Below are positions 38,434 through 47,145 of a stretch of DNA of 64,000 nucleotides, one piece after another. Origin of the DNA: Streptacidiphilus rugosus AM-16. GTDB taxonomy: Bacteria; Actinomycetota; Actinomycetes; Streptomycetales; Streptomycetaceae. The notes under the pieces were generated by a model, which saw only the letters and a program-made list of their open reading frames with translations, searched no databases and was not told the DNA's origin. Positions within the stretch are counted from its first letter, which is position 1; each line of letters begins with the position of its first letter. The translations under genes were made by a program, and so were the position numbers. The DNA lies in NCBI RefSeq assembly GCF_000744655.1, contig NZ_JQMJ01000004.1:5828001-5892000 (forward strand), given 5' to 3'.

Positions 38434-39627
38434 TCAGCCCTTGACGCAGACGACCTGCTTCAGCTGGGCCACGACCTCGACCAGGTCGGTCTGCTGGGCC
38501 ATGACCTTCTCGATCGGCTTGTACGCGCCCGGGATCTCGTCCACGACGCCGGAGTCCTTACGGCACTCCACGCCCCGCGTCTGCTCCTCCAGGTCCCGCA
38601 CGCCGAACGTGCGCTTCGCCGCCGAGCGGGACATCTTCCGACCCGCTCCGTGCGAGGCCGAGTTGAACGCCGCGGCGTTCCCCAGGCCCTTGACGATGTA
38701 GGAGCCGGTGCCCATCGAACCCGGGATGATCCCGAAGTCCCCCGAGCCGGCGCGGATCGCGCCCTTACGGGTGACGAGCAGCTCCTCGCCGTCGTAGGTC
38801 TCCTCCGCCACGTAGTTGTGGTGGCAGGAGATGACCTGGTCGAAGGTGACCCTCGCCTTGGCGAACTCCCGCCGGACGATGTCCTGGAACAGCGCCATCA
38901 TCACCGCGCGGTTGCGCTTCGCGTACTCCTGGGCCCAGAAGAGGTCGGCCCGGTAGGCCTCCATCTGCGGGGTGGCCGCGATGAAGACCGCGAGGTCGCG
39001 GTCGACCAGGCCCTGGTTGTGCGGAAGGGAGCGCGCGACGCCCATGTGGTGCTCGGCGAGCTCCTTGCCGATGTTGCGCGAGCCCGAGTGCAGCATCAGC
39101 CAGACGGAGCCTGACTTGTCCAGGCACACCTCGATGAAGTGGTTGCCCGAACCGAGCGAGCCCATCTGCTGCAGGGCACGCTCGCGGCGCGCCTTCACGG
39201 CAGGGGTGAGCCCGTCGAAGCGGGACCAGAAGTCGTCCCAGCCGCTCGCGGAGAAGCCGTGGATCCGGCCGGGGTCGACCGGGTCGCGGTGCAGGCCCCG
39301 GCCGACCGGGATGACCTGCTCGATCCTGGACCGCAGGCGGCTCAGGTTGTCCGGCAGGTCACGGGCGGTGAGCGAGGTCTTGACCGCGCTCATGCCGCAG
39401 CCGATGTCGACACCGACCGCGGCCGGGCAGACGGCGCCCTTCATTGCGATCACGGAACCGACGGTCGCGCCCTTGCCCAGGTGGACGTCGGGCATCACGG
39501 CCAGTCCGTGGATCCACGGGAGCGAGGAGATGTTGCGCAGCTGCTGCAGCGCCTGGCTCTCGACCGTGGCCGGGTTGGTCCACATGCGGATGGGCACGTT
39601 GATGCCCGGAATTTCGGTGTACGACAT
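38434..39627 (-). CDS. rtcB: RNA-splicing ligase RtcB
   Basis: A 397-residue GTP- and manganese-dependent ligase that joins RNA 2',3'-cyclic phosphate (3'-phosphate) ends to 5'-OH ends. Metal ligands are in GVDIGCGM (Asp74, Cys77) and GSGNHF (His163); His180 lies in MLHSGSR. The GMP-accepting histidine is His326 in SASHGAGRKMSR. The length matches the family. ATG at 39627 follows CAGGAGAACC. No RtcA or archease is linked. A short upstream ORF with a strong ribosome site and an inverted repeat around the probable promoter point to regulated expression. Confidence 0.95.
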   Translation of the reverse strand: MSYTEIPGINVPIRMWTNPATVESQALQQLRNISSLPWIHGLAVMPDVHLGKGATVGSVIAMKGAVCPAAVGVDIGCGMSAVKTSLTARDLPDNLSRLRSRIEQVIPVGRGLHRDPVDPGRIHGFSASGWDDFWSRFDGLTPAVKARRERALQQMGSLGSGNHFIEVCLDKSGSVWLMLHSGSRNIGKELAEHHMGVARSLPHNQGLVDRDLAVFIAATPQMEAYRADLFWAQEYAKRNRAVMMALFQDIVRREFAKARVTFDQVISCHHNYVAEETYDGEELLVTRKGAIRAGSGDFGIIPGSMGTGSYIVKGLGNAAAFNSASHGAGRKMSRSAAKRTFGVRDLEEQTRGVECRKDSGVVDEIPGAYKPIEKVMAQQTDLVEVVAQLKQVVCVKG

Positions 39628-39716
39628 GGGAAAGGTTCTCCTGGGATCAGGCTACAAGCGTGGAAGCGGCAGAGCACGGGCGTCACGGGCGCCGGGCCCG
39701 GATCCGCGTGCGGGCG

Positions 39717-39806
39717 TCAGCCCTGACGGCCGCAGGCGGTGGAGGGGCGTCGCCGCAGGGAGGCGGCGGCGCTGATGAAACGCCTGCGTCGCAACTCGAC
39801 CCGCAT
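39717..39806 (-). CDS. Putative 29-residue leader peptide upstream of rtcB
   Basis: ATG at 39806 is preceded by GAGAGGAGGCAGTCCC, a near-ideal ribosome site, and opens 29 codons rich in Arg (VELRRRRFISAAASLRRRP, then STACGRQG) ending in TGA at 39719-39717. It lies 89 bp before rtcB on the same strand. An arginine-rich, Ser/Cys-containing short peptide looks like a leader whose translation could influence rtcB. There is no homology I can name. Confidence 0.45.
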   Translation of the reverse strand: MRVELRRRRFISAAASLRRRPSTACGRQG

Positions 39807-39846
39807 GGGACTGCCTCCTCTCCACCACCCCGGGGACCGGCCTGTC

Positions 39847-39884
39847 ACGTCCGGTCGCTGTGCCTATGTAGCCATGCCGGACGT
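39847..39884 (-). promoter_or_regulatory. Inverted repeat bracketing the probable rtcB promoter
   Basis: ACGTCCGG (39847-39854) and CCGGACGT (39877-39884) form perfect 8-bp arms with a 22-bp spacer. The spacer contains TACATA on the minus strand as a -10 candidate. It fits a repressor or activator site controlling the leader peptide and rtcB. Confidence 0.45.
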
Positions 39885-39988
39885 CGCCCCCGCAACGGAA
39901 ATATGCACGGCCGTGTCCACCGCGCACGCCACCACGCGCCACCGCCCACCACCGCCCACGCCACCGCGCCCACTCCCGCGGAACGCGC

Positions 39989-40025
39989 GAGGCCCCCGCT
40001 CGCACACGGTGCGGGCGGGGGCCTC
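39989..40025 (-). terminator. Terminator of the frameshifted MFS gene
   Basis: A 16-bp stem (39989-40004 with 40010-40025, one G-U) around a 5-nt loop lies 21 bp after the MFS stop. Confidence 0.85.
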
Positions 40026-40045
40026 GACGAGCGACCGACGATGCG

Positions 40046-41595
40046 TCAGTGGGCGATCACCGGGATCGCGTTGGCGTCGGCGTCCGCACCGGCTCCGCCG
40101 GCCTGACCCATGTCGGGACGGCCCGCGTTGACCAGCAGGAAGACCAGCGCCGAGGCGACGAGCATGATGCCCACGGCCCACCAGATCGCGACGTCGTAGC
40201 CGTGCACCGCCGCGAGCGGGTTCGGCGTGCCCTTGGCCAGGTGGTTCGAGGCGAGCCAGCTCGCCGTCGCGCTCGCCGCGATCGTGTTGAGCAGCGCGGT
40301 GCCGATCGAGCCGCCGACCTGCTGCGAGGTGTTGATCATCGCCGAGGCCACACCCGCGTCCTGCGGCTGCACGCCGTAGGTCGACAGGCTCATGGCCGGC
40401 ATGAAGGAGGTGCCCATGCCCAGGCCCAGCAGGAACTCGGCCGGGAGGATCAGCGTCCAGTAGTTGCTGTCGACGTGCATCTGCGTGAGCATCAGCATGC
40501 CCAGCGAGGCGACCAGCAGACCGGGGCCCATCAGCCAGCGCGCCGGGACGCGGGTCATCAGCCTGGTGCCGATCTGGGTGGAGCCGGTGATCATGCCGAC
40601 GACCATGGGCAGGAAGGCGACGCCGGTCATGACCGGGGAGTACTGCTTGATCCCCTGGAGGTAGTAGGTCATGAACAGGAACAGGCCGAACATGCCGATG
40701 ATGGCCAGGCCCAGCCCGAGGTAGGCGCCGCCGCGGTTGCGGTCGACGACGACCCGGAGCGGCAGCAGCGGGGCGCTGACACGCGACTCGACGAAGACGA
40801 AGAGCGCCAGCAGGACCGCGGAGGCGACGAACAGGCCGATGGTGATGCCGGAGCCCCAGCCGGACTCCTCCGCCTTGGTGAAGCCGTAGACCAGGGCGAC
40901 CAGGCCGGAGGTGGCCAACAGCACACCGGGGATGTCGAGGCGGTTGTGGTTGCGCTCGCTCTCGCGCTCGTGGACGAAGACCAGCGAACCGGCCACCGCC
41001 ACCACCGCGAAGATGATGTTGACGTACAGCGCCCAGCGCCAGTTGGCGTACTGGGTCAGCGCGCCGCCCAGGAGCAGACCGACCGCACCGCCCGCGCCGG
41101 CGATGGCGCCGAAGATGCCGAACGCCGTCGCGCGCTCCTTCGCCTCGGTGAAGGTGACGGCGAGCAGCGACAGGGCCGCGGGGGCCAGCAGGGCGCCGAA
41201 GATGCCCTGGAGCGCACGTGCGCCGAGCAGCATGCCGGAGTTGACCGCCGCGCCGCCGATGGCGGACGCGAGGGCGAAGCCGATCAGCCCGACGATGAAG
41301 GTCTTGCGACGCCCCACAGGTCCGCCAGACGACCGCCGAAGAGCAGCAGACCGCCGAAGGCCAGGCTGTAGGCGGTGATCACCCACTGGCGGTTGGCGTC
41401 CGAGATGTGCAGGTCGTGCTGGGCGTGCGGGAGTGCGATGTTCACGACCGTGGCGTCCAGCACCACCATCAGCTGGGCGATGGCGATGAAGATGAGCGCC
41501 TTCCAGCGCTGCGGGTCGGGCTGCGAGTCGTTCAGCTGTGACCTCTGAAGCTGTGACTTCTCGAGATCGGGCTTGTCCGTGACGGATTCAGGCAT
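40046..41595 (-). pseudogene. Frameshifted DHA2-type MFS drug exporter
   Basis: Start ATG 41595 opens a normal 14-segment exporter N-terminus (DLEKSQLQRSQ, then FIAIAQLMVVLDATVVNIAL), read in one frame as far as FGGRLADLWG. The rest, beginning RKTFIVGLIGFALAS and ending at 40046, is in the next frame. The sequence at 41311-41316 reads as if one base is missing in what should encode the conserved WGRRKTF loop after segment 2. Everything downstream is intact, with about 12 membrane segments, so the lesion is recent, a sequencing error or programmed. The intact protein would be about 516 residues. A TetR gene lies directly upstream on the same strand. Confidence 0.82.
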
Positions 41596-41647
41596 GACGG
41601 TATCCCCGTAGGTGTGCGGCAGGGCGTGTGAACTCTGACGGTGCGGC

Positions 41648-41687
41648 GTGTTCAAGCGTGGTCGAACGTGTTCAAACATGGTCGAAC
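41648..41687. repeat. Two 20-bp direct repeats upstream of the MFS gene
   Basis: GTGTTCAAGCGTGGTCGAAC (41648-41667) is repeated at 41668-41687 with 2 differences. Each copy holds a quasi-palindrome, TTCAA...TCGAA, so these may be tandem operators for the exporter; they sit 53-92 bp before its start. Confidence 0.65.
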
Positions 41688-41816
41688 AATGTCTTCGGGC
41701 CGGTCTTCGGACCGATCGTCGGACGTGGTGAAGGCGGCCGTGGGCGTACTCAAGTCGCTTCGGGCGCTGGGTCGTTCACGAGGGTCGGGGGGGACGGTTT
41801 CAGCGGCGGGCCGGCC

Positions 41817-42506
41817 TCATTGCCGGGTCTCACGTCGCGAGGCCGCGAGGATGCATTCGCGGCGGACGTCCTCCAGCGTCTGCGGACCGCCGGGCAGCGG
41901 CGTGCGAGCGGGGGCTCGCAGGCCGTCGAGCAGCAGTTGCAGGTGCCGGTGGACGAAGGGCTGCAGACTGTCGTATCCGGCGCCCGGGAAGGGCCGGACC
42001 AGCTGGGCGACCGCCATCATGATGTCGTCGCTGCCGACGTCGGTGCGCAGCGTTCCGGCCTGCTGTGCGCCGACGATCATGGCGCAGACGACAGCGTCCA
42101 GCCGTTCACGCGTGGCGAAGATCTCGGGCTCGTCCAGGTCGGTCCACTCGGAGAGCATCGGGCACAGGGCGCCGATCTTCCAGTTGACGGCGTCGTGCAC
42201 GAGCCGACTGAGAGCCTCGAAGGGGTCCGCCTCCTCCGCGAGGGCCTGCGTGGCCACGCTGATGGCGCGTTCCATGACCGCGAGCACCACGCCGCGCACC
42301 AGCGCGCGGCGATCGGGGAAGTGACGGTAGACGGTGGCGTTGCCGACACCGGCGCGCTTGGCGACCTCGTCGAGGGGCACGTCCGCGCCCTGCTCGATGA
42401 AGGCGTCCTGGGCCGCGTCGATGATGCGGGCCCGGTTGCGCGCCGCGTCGGCCCGCTGACGGAGGCCCGCGACCGCGGACTTGTCGGTGACTGGTGCCTG
42501 GACCAC
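41817..42506 (-). CDS. TetR-family transcriptional regulator
   Basis: A 229-residue repressor with an N-terminal TetR HTH (about 20-66: ARIIDAAQDAFIEQGADVPL, VAKRAGVGNATVYRHFPDRR) and a C-terminal ligand-binding helical domain. GTG at 42506 is preferred because AAAGGAG lies just upstream; longer in-frame starts have none. It lies upstream of the frameshifted MFS gene and is divergent from a second MFS gene, so drug-export control is the natural role. Palindromes in the divergent region are likely binding sites. Ligand unknown. Confidence 0.88.
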   Translation of the reverse strand: MVQAPVTDKSAVAGLRQRADAARNRARIIDAAQDAFIEQGADVPLDEVAKRAGVGNATVYRHFPDRRALVRGVVLAVMERAISVATQALAEEADPFEALSRLVHDAVNWKIGALCPMLSEWTDLDEPEIFATRERLDAVVCAMIVGAQQAGTLRTDVGSDDIMMAVAQLVRPFPGAGYDSLQPFVHRHLQLLLDGLRAPARTPLPGGPQTLEDVRRECILAASRRETRQ

Positions 42507-42577
42507 GAGCACTCCTTTCGGGTCGAGCCTCGGAACGTCCATCGGGGAACGTCCATCCGGGACGTTCGCTCCAGTGT

Positions 42578-42600
42578 AAGCGGGGATCCGATCCCCGCTT
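42578..42600. promoter_or_regulatory. Candidate TetR operator, copy 1
   Basis: AAGCGGGGAT and ATCCCCGCTT form perfect 10-bp arms around CCG. The left end overlaps a minus-strand -10-like TACACT, so binding would shut off the tetR gene. A related site follows 38 bp away. Confidence 0.7.
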
Positions 42601-42619
42601 TCCATTCAATCTACTAAAC

Positions 42620-42634
42620 GGGGAGGGACTCCCC
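42620..42634. promoter_or_regulatory. Candidate TetR operator, copy 2
   Basis: GGGGAG-GGA-CTCCCC is a 15-bp palindrome of the same GGGGA-N5-TCCCC shape as copy 1, placed nearer the plus-strand MFS gene. Confidence 0.55.
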
Positions 42635-42652
42635 AGAAATCCCGAGCAGCAA

Positions 42653-42668
42653 TGTGACCTACGTCACA
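42653..42668. promoter_or_regulatory. CRP/FNR-type TGTGA-N6-TCACA site
   Basis: TGTGACCTACGTCACA matches the CRP consensus TGTGA-N6-TCACA exactly and lies 45 bp upstream of the second MFS gene. Streptomyces has a CRP homologue; binding is not shown. Confidence 0.5.
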
Positions 42669-42712
42669 CTTGTCTGGAGGCTATAAGGTCTAGTCCAATC
42701 GAGAGGGGGCCG

Positions 42713-44146
42713 GTGCCGGTGTCGGTGGACTTCGGAATCCGGGGCGCGTGCGCACGGGTCGGGGCGGCGCTGCGGCGCAGGGACTTCCGCTGGTGGTTCG
42801 CGGGGCAGGTGACCTCGGCCTCCGGGGCGATGACGCAGGGCGTCGCGCTCTCCTGGGTGGTACTGCAGCAGACCGGGGACGCGTTCTGGCTCAGCGCGCT
42901 GACCGTCTGCTCCTGGGGACCGCTGCTGCTGCTCGGCCCGTGGGCCGGCGGCCTGGTGGACCGGCGGGACCGCCGCCGGCTGCTGCTGGTGACCCAGACG
43001 CTGATGCTCGCCCTCGGCCTGGTGCTCAGCACGCTCGACGCGCTCGGCGGGCTGCGGCTCTGGTCGATCCTCGGGATCGCCGCCTGCTACGGGGTCGTCT
43101 CCTCGGTCGACGGCCCCGCGCGGCAGGTGTTCGTCGTCGACCTGGTCGGCGAGGACGCCGTCGCGAGCGCCGTCGGACTGTGGGAGGTCGCGCTCAACGC
43201 CTCCCGCGTGATCGGCCCCGCGGCCGGCGGCGCACTGCTGGCGGCCGCCGGATCGACCTGGTGCTTCCTGGTCAACGCGCTCTGCTACCTCGCCCCGCTC
43301 ACCGTGCTGCGGCGGATGCGGCCCACCGTCGAGCGTCCCGCCCCGACCGACCCCGCACAACCCCGGCCCACCCCGACCAGCCCCACCATGACCGACCCCG
43401 CCCCTACCAACCCGGGCCCGACGGGTACGTCCCCCGCCCCGCCTCCCACCGGAGGGTCCACCCGGAAGCAGGGCCGTGTCCGCGCCTCTCTCGGCTTCGC
43501 GTGGCGCATCCCGCTGCTGCGGGTGCTGCTGCCGATGGCGGCGGCCTCCGGCGTGCTGTTCACCATGGGCCTGGCCCTCCCGCCACTCGCCGAGCGGGCA
43601 CTGCATCTGGGGGGCGGCGGCTACGGGGCGCTGATGGCGGCGTTCGGCGTCGGCGGGCTTCCCGGCGCGCTGCTGGCAGCCGGGGCTCCGGTGCCCACCG
43701 GGCGCAGGGTCCGTGCCCTGGCGCTGGCGACAGGGGCGTCCGTCCTGCTCACGGCCTGGGCCCCGGTGCCGGCCGCGGCGTTCGCGGCGATGGCGCTGAC
43801 CGGACTGACCTCGATCTGGTTCATCGCCTCGGCCAACACCCTGGCCCAGCTCTGCTGCGCCCCGGAGCTGCGCGGCCGGGTGATGGGCCTGTGGTCCATG
43901 GCGCTGCCGGGAACGGTGCCGCTGACCGGCTTCCTGGTGGCGGCCGTCATCGAGCACGCCGGTGCGCGGGCGGGATTCTCCGTCTCCGGGGTCGGCCTCG
44001 CGCTCACCGCACTGCTCGGATGGCGGGTGCTGCGCGGCTCCGGCACGACCCCCACCGGCGCCACCGCCCCCGACGCGACGCCCGACGCCACGCCCACCAT
44101 GAAGCCGACGCCCGCCACCCCGGCGGCCGAAGCCGCGGCGGGGTGA
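42713..44146 (+). CDS. MFS transporter (12-segment, enterobactin-exporter-like)
   Basis: A 477-residue membrane transporter. The N-terminal half begins RRRDFRWWFAGQVTSASGAM and has the loop LVDRRDRRRLLLV after segment 2; the C-terminal half follows. The central loop is an unusual 45-residue Pro/Thr-rich segment (about 203-250). Its RRRDFRWWFAGQ opening is typical of EntS-like and macrolide-efflux MFS proteins. GTG at 42713 follows GAGAGGGGG; a second GTG 6 bp on is equally possible. Probably repressed by the divergent TetR; substrate unknown. Confidence 0.85.
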   Translation: MPVSVDFGIRGACARVGAALRRRDFRWWFAGQVTSASGAMTQGVALSWVVLQQTGDAFWLSALTVCSWGPLLLLGPWAGGLVDRRDRRRLLLVTQTLMLALGLVLSTLDALGGLRLWSILGIAACYGVVSSVDGPARQVFVVDLVGEDAVASAVGLWEVALNASRVIGPAAGGALLAAAGSTWCFLVNALCYLAPLTVLRRMRPTVERPAPTDPAQPRPTPTSPTMTDPAPTNPGPTGTSPAPPPTGGSTRKQGRVRASLGFAWRIPLLRVLLPMAAASGVLFTMGLALPPLAERALHLGGGGYGALMAAFGVGGLPGALLAAGAPVPTGRRVRALALATGASVLLTAWAPVPAAAFAAMALTGLTSIWFIASANTLAQLCCAPELRGRVMGLWSMALPGTVPLTGFLVAAVIEHAGARAGFSVSGVGLALTALLGWRVLRGSGTTPTGATAPDATPDATPTMKPTPATPAAEAAAG

Positions 44147-44173
44147 CGGGCGCTCGGTCCGGCGTCGGGGTGG

Positions 44174-45574
44174 TCAGCCCGACACCACCGTGACCTCGCC
44201 GAGGCCGAGGTCCTTCAGCGGCGCGGCGATCGAGGCCGCGTCGCCGACCAGGACCGCGACCAGGCGCTCCGGCGGGAAGGCCGCGACCACGGCCGCGGTG
44301 GCCTCCGCGGTCGTCGTCTCGGCCAGTCGGCGGTACACGTCGGCCTGGTAGTTGTCCGGAAGCTCCTGCTCGACCTGGTCGGCCAGGGTCGCGCAGACCG
44401 CCGAGGCGGTCTCGTAGCGCAGCGGCGCCACGCCGACGAGGTTCTGCACGGCGATGTCGCGCTCCTCGTCGGTGAGGCCCTCGGCGGCGAGCGTGCGCAG
44501 GATCTGCCAGGTGTCGGCGAGCGCCGGGGCCGTCGACTCGGTGTCCACGGAGCCGGAGATCGCCAGCAGCGCCCGTCCCTCGCCGTCCGCCCCGGAGCGC
44601 AGCGGCTGGGCGAAGGCCCGCACGCCGTAGGTGTAGCCCTTCTCCTCCCGCAGCACCCGGTCCAGCCGGGAGGTCAGCGTGCCGCCCAGGCAGTAGGTGC
44701 CGAGGATCTGCGCCGCCCAGGTGTCGTCGTGGCGGTCCGGGCCGATCCGGCCGATCAGCAGCTGCGTCTGCACGGAACCCGGTCGATCGATCACGATCAC
44801 CCGGCCGGTGTCGTCGCCGCGCACCGGCGCCGGGGTCAGATGCTCGCCCGGAGTGCCGGTCCACCGGCCCACGGTGGCGTCGAGCACCGCGTCGAGGTCC
44901 TTGCCCGAGCTGCCGACGGCGGAGAAGTCGCCGACCACGACGAGCGTGGCGGTCGCCGGACGGACGTGCCGCTCGTAGAACGAAGCCACCGCCGCCCGAT
45001 CGATCGCGCCGACCGTTTCGGCGGTTCCCGATCGCGGACGCGACAGCCGGTCGCCGGCGTCGAACAGCTCGCCGTAGAAGGCGATCGCCGCGCGCCGGGC
45101 CGGGTTGGCCTGCTCGTGGACGATCTCGTCGAGGCGGTTGGCGACCAGGCGCTCGATCTCGTGCTCGGGGAAGGCCGGGATCCTGACCGCGTCGGCCAGC
45201 AGCGAGAGACCCCGCTCCAGACGCGAGGCGGGGACCTCCAGCGAGACCCGCAGCACGGTGTGGTCCGCGTGCGCGTCCAGCGTCGCACCGGCCCGCTCCA
45301 GTTCGGCCGCGAACTGTTCCGCCGTCAGCGACTCGGTGCCCTCGGAGAAGGCGCGGGCCAGGATCGTGGACACGCCCTCCTGGGCCGAGGGCTCCGCCGA
45401 CAGCGGCACGTCCAGGATCAGCTCGGCCGCCACCAGCGCCTGACCGGGGCGGTCGCACCGGAGCACGGTCAGCCCGTTGGGCAGCGTGCCGCGGGTGGGC
45501 GCGGGGAAGTTCCACGGGGTCGGCTGCCCGGCCTCGGGACGCGGGTGGAAGGTCATGGTGGAGGCGATGGTCAT
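44174..45574 (-). CDS. M16-family peptidase, non-catalytic partner subunit
   Basis: A 466-residue M16 protein with the two-domain fold but without the HxxEH zinc motif: the matching place reads QEGVSTILARAFSEGT. It keeps the Arg-Tyr substrate-binding signature of beta-partner subunits (SRLDRVLREEKGYTYGVRAF, about 291-310). Bacterial M16B peptidases work as a heterodimer of catalytic and such R/Y subunits. The ATG overlaps the stop of the catalytic gene (ATGA, 45571-45574), so both are made together. Confidence 0.9.
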   Translation of the reverse strand: MTIASTMTFHPRPEAGQPTPWNFPAPTRGTLPNGLTVLRCDRPGQALVAAELILDVPLSAEPSAQEGVSTILARAFSEGTESLTAEQFAAELERAGATLDAHADHTVLRVSLEVPASRLERGLSLLADAVRIPAFPEHEIERLVANRLDEIVHEQANPARRAAIAFYGELFDAGDRLSRPRSGTAETVGAIDRAAVASFYERHVRPATATLVVVGDFSAVGSSGKDLDAVLDATVGRWTGTPGEHLTPAPVRGDDTGRVIVIDRPGSVQTQLLIGRIGPDRHDDTWAAQILGTYCLGGTLTSRLDRVLREEKGYTYGVRAFAQPLRSGADGEGRALLAISGSVDTESTAPALADTWQILRTLAAEGLTDEERDIAVQNLVGVAPLRYETASAVCATLADQVEQELPDNYQADVYRRLAETTTAEATAAVVAAFPPERLVAVLVGDAASIAAPLKDLGLGEVTVVSG

Positions 45575-46902
45575 GCCTGCCCCTCCTCGTCTTCAGCGGC
45601 GGCGGACTCGTCGTCGGCGCCGGGGGCGGCGGACTGGACGGGCTCGTAGGTGAGCACCGCGCGGTTGTCCGGCGTCAGGAACTTCTGCGCGACGGCCTGG
45701 ATCTCCGCCGCGGTCACGTCCAGCACCCGCGACAGCGCCTGGTTCAGCAGCTTCGGGTCGCCGAACAGGACCGCGTAGCGGCACAGTTCGTCCGCCCGGC
45801 CGCCCACCGTGTCCAACCGGTCCAGCCACTCGCGTTCGATCTGCGCCTGGGCGCGCTCGACCTCCTCCGCCGTCGGGCCGTCGGCCGCGAAGCGGGCCAG
45901 CTCGTCGTCGATGGCGGCCTCGACCGCCTCCGCCGTCGCTTCGCCGGAGGTCTTCGCGTCCAGCCAGCCCAGCGAGGGCGCGCCGGAGAGCCGCAGCAGG
46001 CCGAAGCCGGCCGTCACCGCGAGCCGGTCGTGGCGGACCAGCCGGTTGTAGAGGCGGCTGGACTCGCCCGAGCCGAGCACCGTCAGCGCCAGGTCGGCGG
46101 CGTCGGACTCCCTGGTGCCGTCCTGCGGCAGCAGGTAGGCCTGCATCACCGCGCGCGAGGGCACCTCGGCCACCACGTGCTCGCGCAGGGGCTCACCGCT
46201 GCGGACCACGACGCTGCCGTCGCGCGGCGGACGCTTGCCGTCGTGCGCGGGGATGGAGCCGAAGTACTTCTGCACCCAGGCCAGGGTCTGCTCGGGGTCG
46301 ATGTCGCCGACCACGGAGAGCACCGCGTTGTTCGGGGCGTAGTAGGTGCGGAAGAAGTCCTGCGCGTCGCCGAGCGTCGCGGCGTCCAGGTCCGCCATCG
46401 AGCCGATCGGGGTGTGGTGGTAGGGGTGACCGTCAGGGAAGGCCATCGCCGTGAGCCGCTCGAAGGCGGTGCCGTAGGGCACGTTGTCGTACCGCTGGCG
46501 GCGCTCGTTCTTCACCACCGCGCGCTGGTTGTCCAGGCTGTCCTGGTCGAGTGCGGCGAGGAGGCTGCCCATCCGGTCCGCCTCCAGCCAGAGCGCGAGC
46601 TCCACCTGGTGCGCCGGCATGGTCTCGAAGTAGTTGGTGCGCTCGAAGCTGGTGGTCCCGTTGAGCGAGCCGCCCGCGCCCTGGACCAGCTCGAAGTGAC
46701 CGTTGCCGGCAACCTGCGCCGAGCCCTGGAACATCAGGTGCTCGAAGAGGTGCGCCAGGCCGGTGCGCCCCGCGACCTCGTGGCGCGAGCCGACGTCGTA
46801 CCAGAGGCAGACGGCGGCGACCGGCGTCAGGTGGTCCTCGGAGAGCACCACCCGAAGGCCGTTGGCCAGGGTGTGCTCGCTGATGGTGAAGCCTTGGGCC
46901 AT
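45571..46902 (-). CDS. M16-family zinc peptidase, catalytic subunit
   Basis: A 443-residue pitrilysin-family protease. The inverted zinc motif is HLFEH (His51, Glu54, His55) with the third ligand near Glu133 (VVKNERRQ). It carries the usual GRTGLAHLFEH...QGAGGSLNGTTSFERTNYFE core. No signal peptide is seen. ATG at 46902 follows AAGGAA. The C-terminus is a short Asp/Glu-rich tail. Coupled to the non-catalytic partner downstream; both are divergent from parC, the arrangement common in streptomycetes. Confidence 0.93.
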   Translation of the reverse strand: MAQGFTISEHTLANGLRVVLSEDHLTPVAAVCLWYDVGSRHEVAGRTGLAHLFEHLMFQGSAQVAGNGHFELVQGAGGSLNGTTSFERTNYFETMPAHQVELALWLEADRMGSLLAALDQDSLDNQRAVVKNERRQRYDNVPYGTAFERLTAMAFPDGHPYHHTPIGSMADLDAATLGDAQDFFRTYYAPNNAVLSVVGDIDPEQTLAWVQKYFGSIPAHDGKRPPRDGSVVVRSGEPLREHVVAEVPSRAVMQAYLLPQDGTRESDAADLALTVLGSGESSRLYNRLVRHDRLAVTAGFGLLRLSGAPSLGWLDAKTSGEATAEAVEAAIDDELARFAADGPTAEEVERAQAQIEREWLDRLDTVGGRADELCRYAVLFGDPKLLNQALSRVLDVTAAEIQAVAQKFLTPDNRAVLTYEPVQSAAPGADDESAAAEDEEGQA

Positions 46903-47145
46903 CCGCGTCGTTCCTTCCGGTCTGCTGCTGTGCGTATCGCCCAGGGGCGCGGTGCCCGGAGCGAGTCGTCGCAGTGAATCGTCGCAGTCAATCTCAGGAA
47001 AACCCCATTGTGCTGCACCAGGGGGGACTCGGTGGACGGGTTTGTCAGCAGCCTGGTCCAGAATGGTGCCGACCGTGCCAGCACATGACGCCTCCCCGGA
47101 GCCACTTCCGGGGGCGCACATGCCGTCCAAGGGAGCGCCGCCGCG

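Noticed and set aside
39628-40045. Riboswitch in the rtcB leader
   Set aside because: I could not recognise any known aptamer; the region is explained by the inverted repeat, the short ORF and the MFS terminator.
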